This document shows positions 52,003-60,859 of a stretch of 64,000 bases of DNA, one piece after another. The notes beneath the pieces are model-generated. The model was given only the letters and a program-made list of their open reading frames with translations. It made no database searches and had not been told where the DNA came from. This stretch comes from an uncultured Flavobacteriales bacterium (GTDB taxonomy: Bacteria; Bacteroidota; Bacteroidia; Flavobacteriales_D; Crocinitomicaceae), in NCBI GenBank assembly GCA_937876195.1, contig CALEIK010000026.1, forward strand, positions 62,001-126,000. The letters run 5' to 3'. Position numbers and translations under genes: made by a program. The number at the start of each line of letters is the position of its first letter. The stretch's first letter is position 1.

Positions 52003-54953
52003 CCAAGGCGTATTGTTTAGTCCTATTTATTTTTATTGCCAGTGCGCTTTTTGGACAAAAATATTCTTTCGTCACGTATAGCACCGAAGAAGGTTTGCCG
52101 CAATCACAAGTCACTGCGATTTGTCAAGACGACAAAGATTATTTGTGGGTAGGAACGATTGGTGGATTAGCAAAATTTGGAGGAAATAAGTTTATTTCTT
52201 ACTCCTCAGTCGATGGTCTGCTTAACAACCGTATTACAACGCTCGAGTTCTTTGATGAAACAATTTGGGTAGGACACGATGGCGGCATTTCTTCCATAAA
52301 ACATGGCGTAATAAACAGTATCCCTTATACTGGGACAGCAAATGAACGCTCTCGAAATGTTTCTAAAATAATTCAGTTTCAGCAACGCATTATTGTGTGT
52401 TCTAATGGCGGCGGGTTGTTCGAGAAGGTAAATAACAAATTGGTTAAAATCAACCTGAGCAATGAAGATTTTGAACGAATTAGAGATGCGTATGTGTACA
52501 ATGGGAAATTGTATTTCGCGACTAAGGGAGGAGTTCTTGTAACATCGGATTTGAAATCTTTTGAGAAACTTGAAGGATTAAATGATGGCACCTTTTCAGG
52601 AGTGACTGGCTATGGAGATAAACTAGTGTTTTCAACCTATAACAGCGGTGTGTTTGTTAGAGATATGAAATCGAATAAGCAAAAATTTATTGACCCTATT
52701 CGTTTAAAGTACAGCGTTTCCGGATGTTATCTGGACCGTTCCAATCAGATTTGGTTGACTACTTTGGATGGAGTAATAAAAATAGACGGCAAGTACCGCT
52801 TGACTTTTTTCGATGAGCAAAACGGGATGCCAGTGAACATGATTAGTTGTATTTTCAATGATAACACTGGAAATATTTGGATCGGATCTCAGGGCAAAGG
52901 AGTTTTTCGTTTTCCTACCTCCGATTTTAAATACTATGATCAAACAACCGGCTTTCCAACTGATTTGTTTCTCTCTGGATTTCAGGATGAAAATGGGGAT
53001 TATTATTTCGGAACGTACGACAAAGGAATTGTTAAGAGGAGCCGTTCGGGACAAATATCCACAATTAACTCACGGGAGCTAATCATTTGGTCGGCACTCC
53101 CTAACTGTGACGGAAAACACTGGTTCGGATCGAGCAATTCGCTAATGTCCTTGGACAAAAAGGGTAGAATCACCTATTATGTTCAAGAGACGGAACCGAA
53201 CATACCAGGGTCGAAGATTACGGCATTCTATAAATTATCTGAAACCAGCATGCTTATCGGTGGAAATGATGGCGTCGCGATGTACGAATCTGGGAAGTTC
53301 AAATTGCTCGGAAAAGGACAGAATCGTGATATTGGAACGGTCAGAGATTTCACCATTTTTAACGATACCTTGTTTTGCGCATCTAACTTGGGATTATTTT
53401 CCTTTGTAAATGATCGATTTGAGCTCGTGCCGAGCACCAATAAGTTGATTTATAGTATTGAGGCGGGAGAGAATGCACTATGGTTTGGTACGGAAAGTGG
53501 ACTTTTTAGATATACTGACGGAGCAATCAGTAAAATTGAACTTTTTGAAGATCAGCACTCCAATTTCAATAACTTCTTGAATCTACATAAAGGACGTTTG
53601 TATGTCGGCACCAATAATGGATTGTTTGTCGTCTCAGATCTTAAAGAAAAAACGCCTTCTTTTGAGAGGTATGGGGTGGGAGATGGAATCATAGATTTAG
53701 AAACAAATTTAAATTCAAGTTTTTTCGACCGTGAAGGGAACTTTTGGTTTGGTACCGCTTCTGGTTTGGTATGTTATCACCCACAGAGTAATGTCAAAAA
53801 GAAGTCGAAACCACGTGTTCACTTATTATCTGTGTTGCTGAATTATGAAGCGTTTGATTATGGAAAGTATTCAAAAGAACTAACGAAGGAAGGACTTCCT
53901 GCTCATCTTGACCTACCGAATTCAAAGAATAATTTGATATTTGAATTTGATGGTGTTTCGTTAGCACATCAGAAGGGAATTGGCTATCAGTATTTTCTAG
54001 AGGGACTGAGAGAAAGTTGGTCAACAATTACTGACAATCCGACCATTTCCTTTACCAATTTACCTCCTGGAGATTATTTATTGAGAGTTAGAGCGGTGGA
54101 TATTGACGGCGAATATTCGGATGAAATTCAAATCTCCTTTGTGGTGAATCAAGCGTTCTACAAAACTTGGTGGTTCATTTCTCTTGAAATTATTGCCTTG
54201 ATAGTTATTCTTATCGCAATTTTTCGCTATCGCATTAAGCGTATTGCTGAGATAAATGAAAAGGAGCGGATGGATTATCAAGCGAGATTGCTTTCGTTGG
54301 AGCAAAAGTCAATGAATGCGAGTATGAACAGACACTTTATATTCAATTCACTGAATTCAATTCAATACTTCATCAATAAACATGATAAACTTTCTACCAA
54401 TAAATACCTCACCAATTTTGCGCAACTGATTCGGAAGAACCTAGATTCCGCAACCGCTGTCGGAAATGTGATCTCCTTAGAAGAAGAATTGGACAGATTG
54501 AAATTGTACTTATCCCTTGAGTCAATGCGCTTTAAAGACCGCTTTGACTATGAAATTAATGTGGGAGAAAATATCGATGTTGAATCCATCATGATTCCAC
54601 CTATGATTATGCAGCCTTTTGTTGAGAACAGTATTATTCACGGAATTTTACCGAGAGAAGATGTGAAGGGTTTAATAAAAATTGATGTTTTTATCAAGGA
54701 GGATTACTTACATATTTCAATCAACGACAATGGTATAGGATTCCAAGAGAGCCTAAAGAGCAAAAAATTCAACGATGGCGATCATCGCTCTCAGGGCATG
54801 GAAATAACGTCAAAGCGCATTGAATTGATCCAGAAAAACTCGCCGAATGATATTTCGTTAGAAGGACCCGATGAAATCATTGGTAATGACGGTTCAATCA
54901 ATGGAACACACGTTTTAATCAAAATCCCTGTATTTGATTTGGAGAACACGTAA
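51999..54953 (+). CDS. Sensor histidine kinase with two-component regulator propeller
   Basis: 984 residues. A signal peptide (MTKAYCLVLFIFIASALFG) is followed by Reg_prop units forming a beta-propeller sensor (for example DDKDYLWVGTIGGLAKF and DNTGNIWIGSQGKGVF). A Y_Y_Y domain follows (GDYLLRVRAVDIDGEYSDE), then one membrane helix (WWFISLEIIALIVILIAIF, ~710-730). The LytS-type kinase domain carries His779 in NRHFIFNSLNSI, and the ATP site in NDNGIGF. Such sensors detect periplasmic ligands in Bacteroidota, often with glycan systems; no such locus is adjacent. Phosphorylation of the LytTR regulator is inferred. Confidence 0.93.
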   Translation: MTKAYCLVLFIFIASALFGQKYSFVTYSTEEGLPQSQVTAICQDDKDYLWVGTIGGLAKFGGNKFISYSSVDGLLNNRITTLEFFDETIWVGHDGGISSIKHGVINSIPYTGTANERSRNVSKIIQFQQRIIVCSNGGGLFEKVNNKLVKINLSNEDFERIRDAYVYNGKLYFATKGGVLVTSDLKSFEKLEGLNDGTFSGVTGYGDKLVFSTYNSGVFVRDMKSNKQKFIDPIRLKYSVSGCYLDRSNQIWLTTLDGVIKIDGKYRLTFFDEQNGMPVNMISCIFNDNTGNIWIGSQGKGVFRFPTSDFKYYDQTTGFPTDLFLSGFQDENGDYYFGTYDKGIVKRSRSGQISTINSRELIIWSALPNCDGKHWFGSSNSLMSLDKKGRITYYVQETEPNIPGSKITAFYKLSETSMLIGGNDGVAMYESGKFKLLGKGQNRDIGTVRDFTIFNDTLFCASNLGLFSFVNDRFELVPSTNKLIYSIEAGENALWFGTESGLFRYTDGAISKIELFEDQHSNFNNFLNLHKGRLYVGTNNGLFVVSDLKEKTPSFERYGVGDGIIDLETNLNSSFFDREGNFWFGTASGLVCYHPQSNVKKKSKPRVHLLSVLLNYEAFDYGKYSKELTKEGLPAHLDLPNSKNNLIFEFDGVSLAHQKGIGYQYFLEGLRESWSTITDNPTISFTNLPPGDYLLRVRAVDIDGEYSDEIQISFVVNQAFYKTWWFISLEIIALIVILIAIFRYRIKRIAEINEKERMDYQARLLSLEQKSMNASMNRHFIFNSLNSIQYFINKHDKLSTNKYLTNFAQLIRKNLDSATAVGNVISLEEELDRLKLYLSLESMRFKDRFDYEINVGENIDVESIMIPPMIMQPFVENSIIHGILPREDVKGLIKIDVFIKEDYLHISINDNGIGFQESLKSKKFNDGDHRSQGMEITSKRIELIQKNSPNDISLEGPDEIIGNDGSINGTHVLIKIPVFDLENT

Positions 54954-54969
54954 CTTTATTATATATTTG
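54938..54969 (+). promoter_or_regulatory. Promoter of the small lipoprotein inside the kinase 3' end
   Basis: TTTG (54938-54941), a 20-bp spacer and TATATTTG (54962-54969) form a near-ideal Bacteroidota promoter, starting inside the kinase gene and ending 18 bp before the next ATG. The lipoprotein therefore has its own transcript. Confidence 0.65.
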
Positions 54970-54987
54970 TTAGGTAAGAGTAAAAGA

Positions 54988-55230
54988 ATGAAAAAATTTA
55001 TTTACATAGGAGTTTTGTTTTTAGGGTTGGTACTTGTGTCTTGTAACAAGGAAGACTTTTCCATTCAAGATGACGATGCGCGTGACACACCAGAGTGGGT
55101 AAACCCTGGGTGCGGTGAGAAGGCGATATCAAATTCAAATCAAAATGGAGATGCTGCAGATCCAACGGAAGATGAAGGAGGAATTACAGACCCAAACAAC
55201 GATCCTGATGGTCGAAAGAAAAAACCTTAA
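54988..55230 (+). CDS. Small acidic lipoprotein
   Basis: 80 residues from the ATG at 54988. The lipobox is LVSC (Cys19), followed by NKEDFS, acidic after the anchor as in Bacteroidota surface lipoproteins. The mature part is short and disordered-looking (DDDARDTPEWVNPGCGEKA, PTEDEGGITDPNNDP) and ends in GRKKKP. It is not recognised; its location after a sensor kinase with its own promoter may matter. A terminator follows. Confidence 0.65.
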   Translation: MKKFIYIGVLFLGLVLVSCNKEDFSIQDDDARDTPEWVNPGCGEKAISNSNQNGDAADPTEDEGGITDPNNDPDGRKKKP

Positions 55231-55250
55231 TTAGTTTATCATATAAACGA

Positions 55251-55283
55251 AAGCCTATCCCCCAAAACGGATAGGCTTTTTTT
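55251..55283 (+). terminator. Terminator of the small lipoprotein
   Basis: AAGCCTATCC (55251-55260) and GGATAGGCTT (55269-55278) pair perfectly and are followed by TTTTT. Confidence 0.92.
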
Positions 55284-55390
55284 ATGCATCAGTTTACTCA
55301 ATATTTTATACACTTCAAGTTATTTCACAGAAACGCATTAGTTCTTTTGTTATCTTGGTTTCAGTTAGTTTAACTGCAAAATAAAGATAC

Positions 55391-56953
55391 ATGTCTACTA
55401 AAGTAAATGAAGCACTTTTTGATTTAATTCATTCCCTGACAAAATCGGAGAAAAGGTATTTTAAATTGATGTCTTCAAGACATACGATAGGAGAAGAAAA
55501 CAACTACATCCGACTTTTTGACGCGCTCGATAAACAGAATGACTACAGTGAAGAGAAATTGTTCGCCCAGTTCAAAGGTGAAGCATTTTTGAATCGATTT
55601 TCAATTACTAAGAAACGATTGTACGATCATATTCTATTCTCACTCGATTCCTTCCACAGTTCCAATTCACTCGATGCACAATTATTTAAAATGCTCCATT
55701 CGTTTGATATTCTCTTCGAAAAATCATTGTACGAGCAAAGTAGACGTGTTTTACGAAGTGCCGAGAAATTAGCGAAAAAGCATCAAAAAGATGAAATTTT
55801 GCTCTTAATCTTCAAAAAAGAAAAGAAATTAGTAGAAACGGAAGGAAATTCAGCAGTTGACAATACAAAAATCGCTGAACTCACACACAAAGTGACCGCA
55901 ACAATCGCTGAAGTTCACACATACAACCATCTTTGGGAAATAAAAAGCAAACTGTTTTTGCTGATGTCAAAAAGAGGAATTGCCCGTTGTTCAGAGGACA
56001 TTCAGATCTACAGTGAAATTTGCGATCAACTGAAAGCATTTAAAAATGATTTGAACAAGCACGGCAGTGAGATAAATTATCTATACTATCACACGTTAAG
56101 TGCCTATTACTATGCGATAGGAGATTTGAACCTGTCCCTGAAGTATTTGGAAGAAAACCTTACATTGTTTGAAAACGAGGACCAGCGCCTGATTATTGAA
56201 CCCAATAAACAAGTTTCAGTCTATACAAATGCAATTTATGTTGCTGATCGACTTGGGTTTCACAAGCAGTCCATTCAGTATTTGACTTCACTGAAAAAAA
56301 TAGCCAAAACACTAGATGCCAATGAAGATCTTTCAATTAAATTGTTTTCCAGCATTAGCAGCATTGAATTCAGTTTATGCATTCGCAAAGGAGATTTTGA
56401 TTCCGCACAAAAAATTGCCGAAAAGGTAACGTCTCAACTTGAAGCCTACGGAGATAAAATAACCCCTTTACGTCGCGCGTTTCTTGAATTTAAGTTGGCG
56501 GTTGTCTCCTTAGGAGTAGAAGATTATTCAAAGGCACTTTATTGGGTCAACCAAATATTGAACAATCCAGAATTGGACAAAACCGAGGACATCGTTGGAT
56601 TTACTCAACTGCTCGATCTATTGATCCATATTGAGCTGAATCACGACAAGTTATTGCCCTACTCACTGAAGAGTACACTGCGTTTCTTTAAGACAAGAAA
56701 TCGCCTCTATAATTTTGAAAAGGTGTTTTTACAGTTTATCGGGAAACTAATCAAATGCACCGATCAATTCGAGATTCAAAATTTGTGGGAGGAACTGTAC
56801 AATGACTTGGCAACGATCACTGACAATGATTTTGAAAGCATTGCACTAGAATACTTTGATTTTAAATCATGGGCAGAGTCTAAACTGAAAAGAAAGTCAT
56901 TCGATTTAGTGATCAAAGAAAAATACAACGAAACAGTTCGTTCTGCCTCTTAA
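55391..56953 (+). CDS. Large helical protein of unknown function
   Basis: 520 residues. Almost entirely alpha-helical with TPR/SEL-like spacing (HSLTKSEKRYFKLMSSRH, YEQSRRVLRSAEKLAKKH, LSLKYLEENLTLFENED). The opening SLTKSEKRYF and the following RLFDALDKQ are a pattern I have seen in many Bacteroidota proteins of this kind, which occur as several paralogues per genome with no known function. No signal peptide or membrane helix. Its stop codon shares the bases TTAA with that of thiL. Confidence 0.7.
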   Translation: MSTKVNEALFDLIHSLTKSEKRYFKLMSSRHTIGEENNYIRLFDALDKQNDYSEEKLFAQFKGEAFLNRFSITKKRLYDHILFSLDSFHSSNSLDAQLFKMLHSFDILFEKSLYEQSRRVLRSAEKLAKKHQKDEILLLIFKKEKKLVETEGNSAVDNTKIAELTHKVTATIAEVHTYNHLWEIKSKLFLLMSKRGIARCSEDIQIYSEICDQLKAFKNDLNKHGSEINYLYYHTLSAYYYAIGDLNLSLKYLEENLTLFENEDQRLIIEPNKQVSVYTNAIYVADRLGFHKQSIQYLTSLKKIAKTLDANEDLSIKLFSSISSIEFSLCIRKGDFDSAQKIAEKVTSQLEAYGDKITPLRRAFLEFKLAVVSLGVEDYSKALYWVNQILNNPELDKTEDIVGFTQLLDLLIHIELNHDKLLPYSLKSTLRFFKTRNRLYNFEKVFLQFIGKLIKCTDQFEIQNLWEELYNDLATITDNDFESIALEYFDFKSWAESKLKRKSFDLVIKEKYNETVRSAS

Positions 56954-57987
56954 TTCTTAAAGTGATTCCATCCTTGAGCGCGGAGTTCAATGGCTGAACC
57001 ATTCTTGTCAACAAAGTACATTCCTTCACTTTTGTCTGTAATATGACCGATAGGTGTCATGTGTGGATTTCCCTTCACTTTGTCAAAATCCTCCTGTTTT
57101 ACAGTAAAAAGTAGTTCGTAATCTTCGCCTCCATTCAATGCGCACGTAACGGGATCCATGTTAAAGTCAATCGCAGTCATGGATGTTTTGGCATCGATTG
57201 GAATTTTCTCATCGTAAATGTGACAACCGACCTTGCTCGCCTTGCAAATGTGCATGATTTCCGAAGCCAATCCATCTGAAATATCAATCATCGAAGTAGG
57301 AACAACGTTGAGATCTTTTAAAAAGCGAATCACATCTACACGTGCTTCAGGCTTCAGCTGACGTTCAATGATGTAATCATGTCCGTCTAAATCTGGTTGA
57401 ATGTTAGGATTGGCATTATAAACCTCCTTTTCACGTTCCAGTACTTGAAGTCCCATGTAGGCCGCACCCAAATCTCCCGTAGCAATCAATATATCGTTTT
57501 CTTTTGCACCAGATCGATAGACAATATCGTTCTTTTTGGCCCTTCCGATGGCTGTAACACTTATCGATAATCCCGATAACGAAGAAGATGTATCTCCTCC
57601 AATTAAATCAATTCCGTACACTTTACATGCCGCGTGAATTCCTTCATACAATTCTTCCAGCGCCTCAATTGGAAATCGGTTAGACACAGCAATAGATACC
57701 GTAATTTGTTCCGGTGTTGCGTTCATCGCACAAATGTCAGAGACATTCACTGCAACCGCCTTGTATCCAAGATGCTTCAAAGGCATGTACATGAGGTTGA
57801 AATGAACACCTTCCAGCAGCATGTCAGTCGTAACTAACAAGGCGTCGTCTTCAGAGATGGAAATCACGGCAGCGTCGTCGCCTACTCCTTTTAGTGTTGA
57901 AGGAATCGTCGATTTAAATTTTTTCGTTAAATGGTCGATCAACCCAAACTCTCCCAATTCTTCCAATTCCGTTCTTTTCTCGCTCAT
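56950..57987 (-). CDS. thiL: Thiamine-monophosphate kinase
   Basis: 345 residues. It phosphorylates thiamine monophosphate to thiamine diphosphate. GVGDDAAVI binds the magnesium-ATP site, VTTDMLLEGVHFNL and IGGDTSS are PurM-like fold signatures, and SMIDISDGLASE and NGGEDYELLFTV complete it. It is monocistronic and convergent with the helical protein gene. Confidence 0.95.
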   Translation of the reverse strand: MSEKRTELEELGEFGLIDHLTKKFKSTIPSTLKGVGDDAAVISISEDDALLVTTDMLLEGVHFNLMYMPLKHLGYKAVAVNVSDICAMNATPEQITVSIAVSNRFPIEALEELYEGIHAACKVYGIDLIGGDTSSSLSGLSISVTAIGRAKKNDIVYRSGAKENDILIATGDLGAAYMGLQVLEREKEVYNANPNIQPDLDGHDYIIERQLKPEARVDVIRFLKDLNVVPTSMIDISDGLASEIMHICKASKVGCHIYDEKIPIDAKTSMTAIDFNMDPVTCALNGGEDYELLFTVKQEDFDKVKGNPHMTPIGHITDKSEGMYFVDKNGSAIELRAQGWNHFKN

Positions 57988-58000
57988 GCTTATTTTTTTA

Positions 58001-58008
58001 CAAAACTA
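58001..58008 (-). promoter_or_regulatory. -7 element of thiL
   Basis: TAGTTTTG on the minus strand matches TAnnTTTG and ends 13 bp before the thiL ATG. Confidence 0.4.
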
Positions 58009-58062
58009 GGTAAATTATCAGGAATACTGTGCAGGATTGTGACTTGACATTGAGCTTTGCAC

Positions 58063-58150
58063 ATTGCATCGAACCTCGCTCATCGAGGATCGGACATTGA
58101 GCCTCGGACATTGAGCCTGTCGAAATGTCGAGATGCCGAGATGTCGAAAT
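58063..58150. repeat. Intergenic repeat element, copy 2, with 14-bp and 8-bp units
   Basis: Read on the minus strand, GGCTCAATGTCCGA occurs twice in tandem (58118-58105, 58104-58091), followed by two degenerate 14-bp units to 58063. Next to them (58121-58150) is CGARATGY in four tandem 8-bp copies. The 16-mer at 58127-58142 matches copy 1 at 20473-20488 exactly in reverse complement, and the 14-bp unit matches its GGCTCGATGACCGA. It lies in the gap before thiL and the T9SS gene. Confidence 0.75.
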
Positions 58151-58219
58151 CCCCAAATCATAAAATATTCATCCATACGAGCATTCTGATAAATATACCC
58201 CAGATTAACCCATTGGATA

Positions 58220-58250
58220 TTTGGGTGTTGTAAAAAAGACACTACTTTTA
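58220..58250 (+). promoter_or_regulatory. Promoter of the T9SS gene at 58280
   Basis: TTTG (58220-58223), a 19-bp spacer and TACTTTTA (58243-58250; the last G of TAnnTTTG is A) give good -33/-7 spacing. The ATG is 29 bp further on. Confidence 0.55.
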
Positions 58251-58279
58251 GCACCTAAACACAACTCTACTAAAACCAA

Positions 58280-59407
58280 ATGGTTCGAATTTCCTGTATC
58301 CTTCTTTTTTTAAGTTTTGCTAACGGTATTTCCGCGCAGAATTATGTGGTAGGAACACCCGTAAATGATACTCTCTGTCAGTTTTCATATGGGAGTCCAG
58401 GAAACTGTGAATTCGACAGTTTTGGTGATTTTGATGTCAATATTTCAGCTTACGACATAAATCAGTGGTATGATATCTCTGGTGTCAATGTAGAACTCCA
58501 TGTCCTTGAAGTCAATGTTTCCGGAGGAAATGTGATAGACCAACTCAGTGGGCAGGAAATGATTCCTGGAATGATTCTTCCATTTGAAGAGACGTCGTCG
58601 TCGTATACCTTGCTTTTCTCAGCTGCAGGATCCATCACGTATGCAGTTATTGCAAGCGGCACACCCACGCAGGTATGCGAAACATTTCCGTGCAACCGAT
58701 CGTATGTCATTATTACATTGGCAGAATGTGGAAATGGTATGGTTTTTCCTGAAAATCTAGAAAATGGCTACTGCTCAGTGCTTCACCCAGAAAGCACACA
58801 AGAAGAAACAGCATGCGAAAGTTATTATTGGGTGTCTGCAGACGAGACTTTCACGACCAGTGGAATATACACCGATACCCTACAAGCTGTGGAAGGATGT
58901 GATTCTATTGTTCACATAGACTTAACCATTCACAATCTCAACACCAATGTGACTACCAACGAAGTAGGAGGAAACATTGTTCTGGAGGCGGAAGAAGCAG
59001 GACTCGCTTACCAATGGATAGATTGTTTGGATGGGAATGCGCCAATTGTGAATGAAATCAATCAATCGTTTACACCCACAGAAAATGGCAGTTACGCTGT
59101 ACAAATCACAGAAAATGGCTGCACATTTGAAAGTGCATGCGTGGTGGTGGATGTTTTGGGCATTGTTCTAAGCGAACACGCTGATATCGTTATTTTCCCG
59201 AATCCCAATCATGGAAAGTTCACCCTGAAAAATGAAACGCAGCAACCTTTAGAATTGATGGTGATTGACGGGTTAGGAAAAACGGTATTTGTTCAAACGA
59301 TCCAAGGCGAAGAAACGAACATTAGTGTAGATGTAGAACCAGATGTGTACACGGTGCGCATTGTGCAAAATGGTACGGTGATGAATCGGAAAATGGTAGT
59401 GAGGTAA
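58280..59407 (+). CDS. T9SS-exported protein with type A sorting domain
   Basis: 375 residues. A signal peptide (MVRISCILLFLSFANGISAQ) is followed by ~150 unrecognised beta-rich residues (NYVVGTPVNDTLCQFSYG, DISGVNVELHVLEVNVSGG). An Ig-like module with paired Cys follows (ESYYWVSADETFTTSGIYTD) and a second short one (YQWIDCLDGN). The Por tail is VIFPNPNHGKFTLKN to NRKMVVR. It is exported and probably surface-exposed; function unknown. Confidence 0.82.
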   Translation: MVRISCILLFLSFANGISAQNYVVGTPVNDTLCQFSYGSPGNCEFDSFGDFDVNISAYDINQWYDISGVNVELHVLEVNVSGGNVIDQLSGQEMIPGMILPFEETSSSYTLLFSAAGSITYAVIASGTPTQVCETFPCNRSYVIITLAECGNGMVFPENLENGYCSVLHPESTQEETACESYYWVSADETFTTSGIYTDTLQAVEGCDSIVHIDLTIHNLNTNVTTNEVGGNIVLEAEEAGLAYQWIDCLDGNAPIVNEINQSFTPTENGSYAVQITENGCTFESACVVVDVLGIVLSEHADIVIFPNPNHGKFTLKNETQQPLELMVIDGLGKTVFVQTIQGEETNISVDVEPDVYTVRIVQNGTVMNRKMVVR

Positions 59408-59433
59408 GAAAAGATTTGAGACGATATTTCCAA

Positions 59434-60093
59434 TTAGTCCAAAGGCACCAATTTATTTTTGATGGCATACATCACGATCCCAATCACGTTGCGTGCACCT
59501 ATTTTTTTCATAATCGTTCCGCGAATTCCTTCAACAGTGCGCTTACTTTTGCATAATACATCTGAAATTTCTTGGGTAGAATATTCCCGGCAAATCAACT
59601 GGATAATTTCAAGTTCTATTTCAGAAAATTCAAGATTTGTATTTGGAAATTCAGGTTTCACTTGCCCAGCCCCCATCAATTGCTTAATAAGTGCTTTTGA
59701 TGTTCTATCATTTAAGTAATAACCAGTGGAAAGAACACTTTCAATGCCATCAATGATTTCTTTCGGATCATCGTCCTTTGTGATGTACCCATTGGCGCCA
59801 TTTTCAATGGCTTTAATAACGAACTCGTTCGAATCATACATGGATAAAATAAGCACCTTCATATCAGGGTACTTTTTCCGAATAATATAAGTAGCTTGAA
59901 TTCCCGACATTTCAGGCATGCGATAATCCACCAAAAGCACCTTCGGACGACGATCTTCCAATTGCTCAATTAAGTCCTTCCCGTCAACTGCCTCGACAAT
60001 TACTTCATAGTTTCCTGTAGTATTCAGCATGTTTACAAGACCATCTCTATAAATGGACTGATCTTCGGCGACTCCTATGGGTATTTTACTCAT
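59434..60093 (-). CDS. NarL/LuxR-family response regulator
   Basis: 219 residues. The receiver domain has Asp56 in LLVDYRMPEMSG and the C-terminal LuxR helix-turn-helix (FSEIELEIIQLICREYST, VEGIRGTIMKKIGARN). It overlaps its kinase gene by 8 bp. It is the last gene of a four-gene unit with a small protein and a membrane protein. Confidence 0.95.
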   Translation of the reverse strand: MSKIPIGVAEDQSIYRDGLVNMLNTTGNYEVIVEAVDGKDLIEQLEDRRPKVLLVDYRMPEMSGIQATYIIRKKYPDMKVLILSMYDSNEFVIKAIENGANGYITKDDDPKEIIDGIESVLSTGYYLNDRTSKALIKQLMGAGQVKPEFPNTNLEFSEIELEIIQLICREYSTQEISDVLCKSKRTVEGIRGTIMKKIGARNVIGIVMYAIKNKLVPLD

Positions 60094-60859
60094 ATGTCGG
60101 TTTGATTATAGTAACAATTGTACCTTTTGGTTCATTTTTCTCACGTTGCATGCTTCCGTTGATATATTGTAATCTACTTTCAATATTTTTAAGTCCCAGT
60201 GATTTGGTAAATACTTCTTTATCAGGAATAACCCCATTTCCATTATCTACGATCACAATTTCAATTTGCTTTGGCGTGTTTGAGAGCTTGATGGATACCT
60301 CAGTGGCTTCGGCATATTTCAGGATATTATTCATTAACTCCTGCACAATTCGAAACAAAGATAATTCAATATCCTTTTTAAGGAAACTTATCGTGTAATA
60401 TTCGCACGAAAAATTGATTTTCACAGGTGCAGAGCGATTAAAACCATCGACGAGATCATTAATTGCTTCCTGCAAACCAAATTCTTCCAAAACAGATGGC
60501 AAGAGGTCGTTTGATATACGTCGCACCTTTTTTGTGATTTCAGAAAGCGCAGAAATAAGCTCGGGCTTCACTTCTGTGGAGTCGTCTACGCGCTGAAGCA
60601 TAAAACGAACCGCCGTTAATGATGCTCCAATATCGTCATGTAACTCTTGCGCGACACGCTTTTGTTCGCGTTCCTTCACCTGAATTGTGGCTTCAACGAG
60701 CTGCTTTTGTGACTCCAGTTCCAGTGTCTTAAGCTGATTTTGCTTCGCAAACATCTTTCGTTGGTACACAACAATGAAGATAATCACCAACAATGCGAGG
60801 AAAATCATTCCTCCCGTTCCCGTAACTAATACGAAGCTAATTTCTTCCGGCTTTTCCAT
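60086..60859 (-). CDS. NarX/DesK-type sensor histidine kinase
   Basis: 257 residues. One membrane helix (MIFLALLVIIFIVVYQ, residues ~18-33), then a coiled linker and a HisKA_3 domain with His74 in VAQELHDDIGASLTAVRF. The HATPase domain contains NILKYAEATE, DNGNGVIPD and GLKNIESRLQYINGSM. There is no extracytoplasmic sensor domain, so a partner membrane protein such as the next gene could supply the signal. It overlaps that gene by 34 bp; a start at 60808 would remove the overlap but also the short periplasmic N-terminus. Confidence 0.93.
   Translation of the reverse strand: MEKPEEISFVLVTGTGGMIFLALLVIIFIVVYQRKMFAKQNQLKTLELESQKQLVEATIQVKEREQKRVAQELHDDIGASLTAVRFMLQRVDDSTEVKPELISALSEITKKVRRISNDLLPSVLEEFGLQEAINDLVDGFNRSAPVKINFSCEYYTISFLKKDIELSLFRIVQELMNNILKYAEATEVSIKLSNTPKQIEIVIVDNGNGVIPDKEVFTKSLGLKNIESRLQYINGSMQREKNEPKGTIVTIIKPTYE

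Noticed and set aside
58063..58150. CRISPR array
   Set aside because: Units of 8 and 14 bp are directly tandem with no spacers, and no cas genes are near.
58018..58254. 78-codon minus-strand ORF
   Set aside because: It runs through the 8-bp and 14-bp repeat units; its protein is just the repeats translated.
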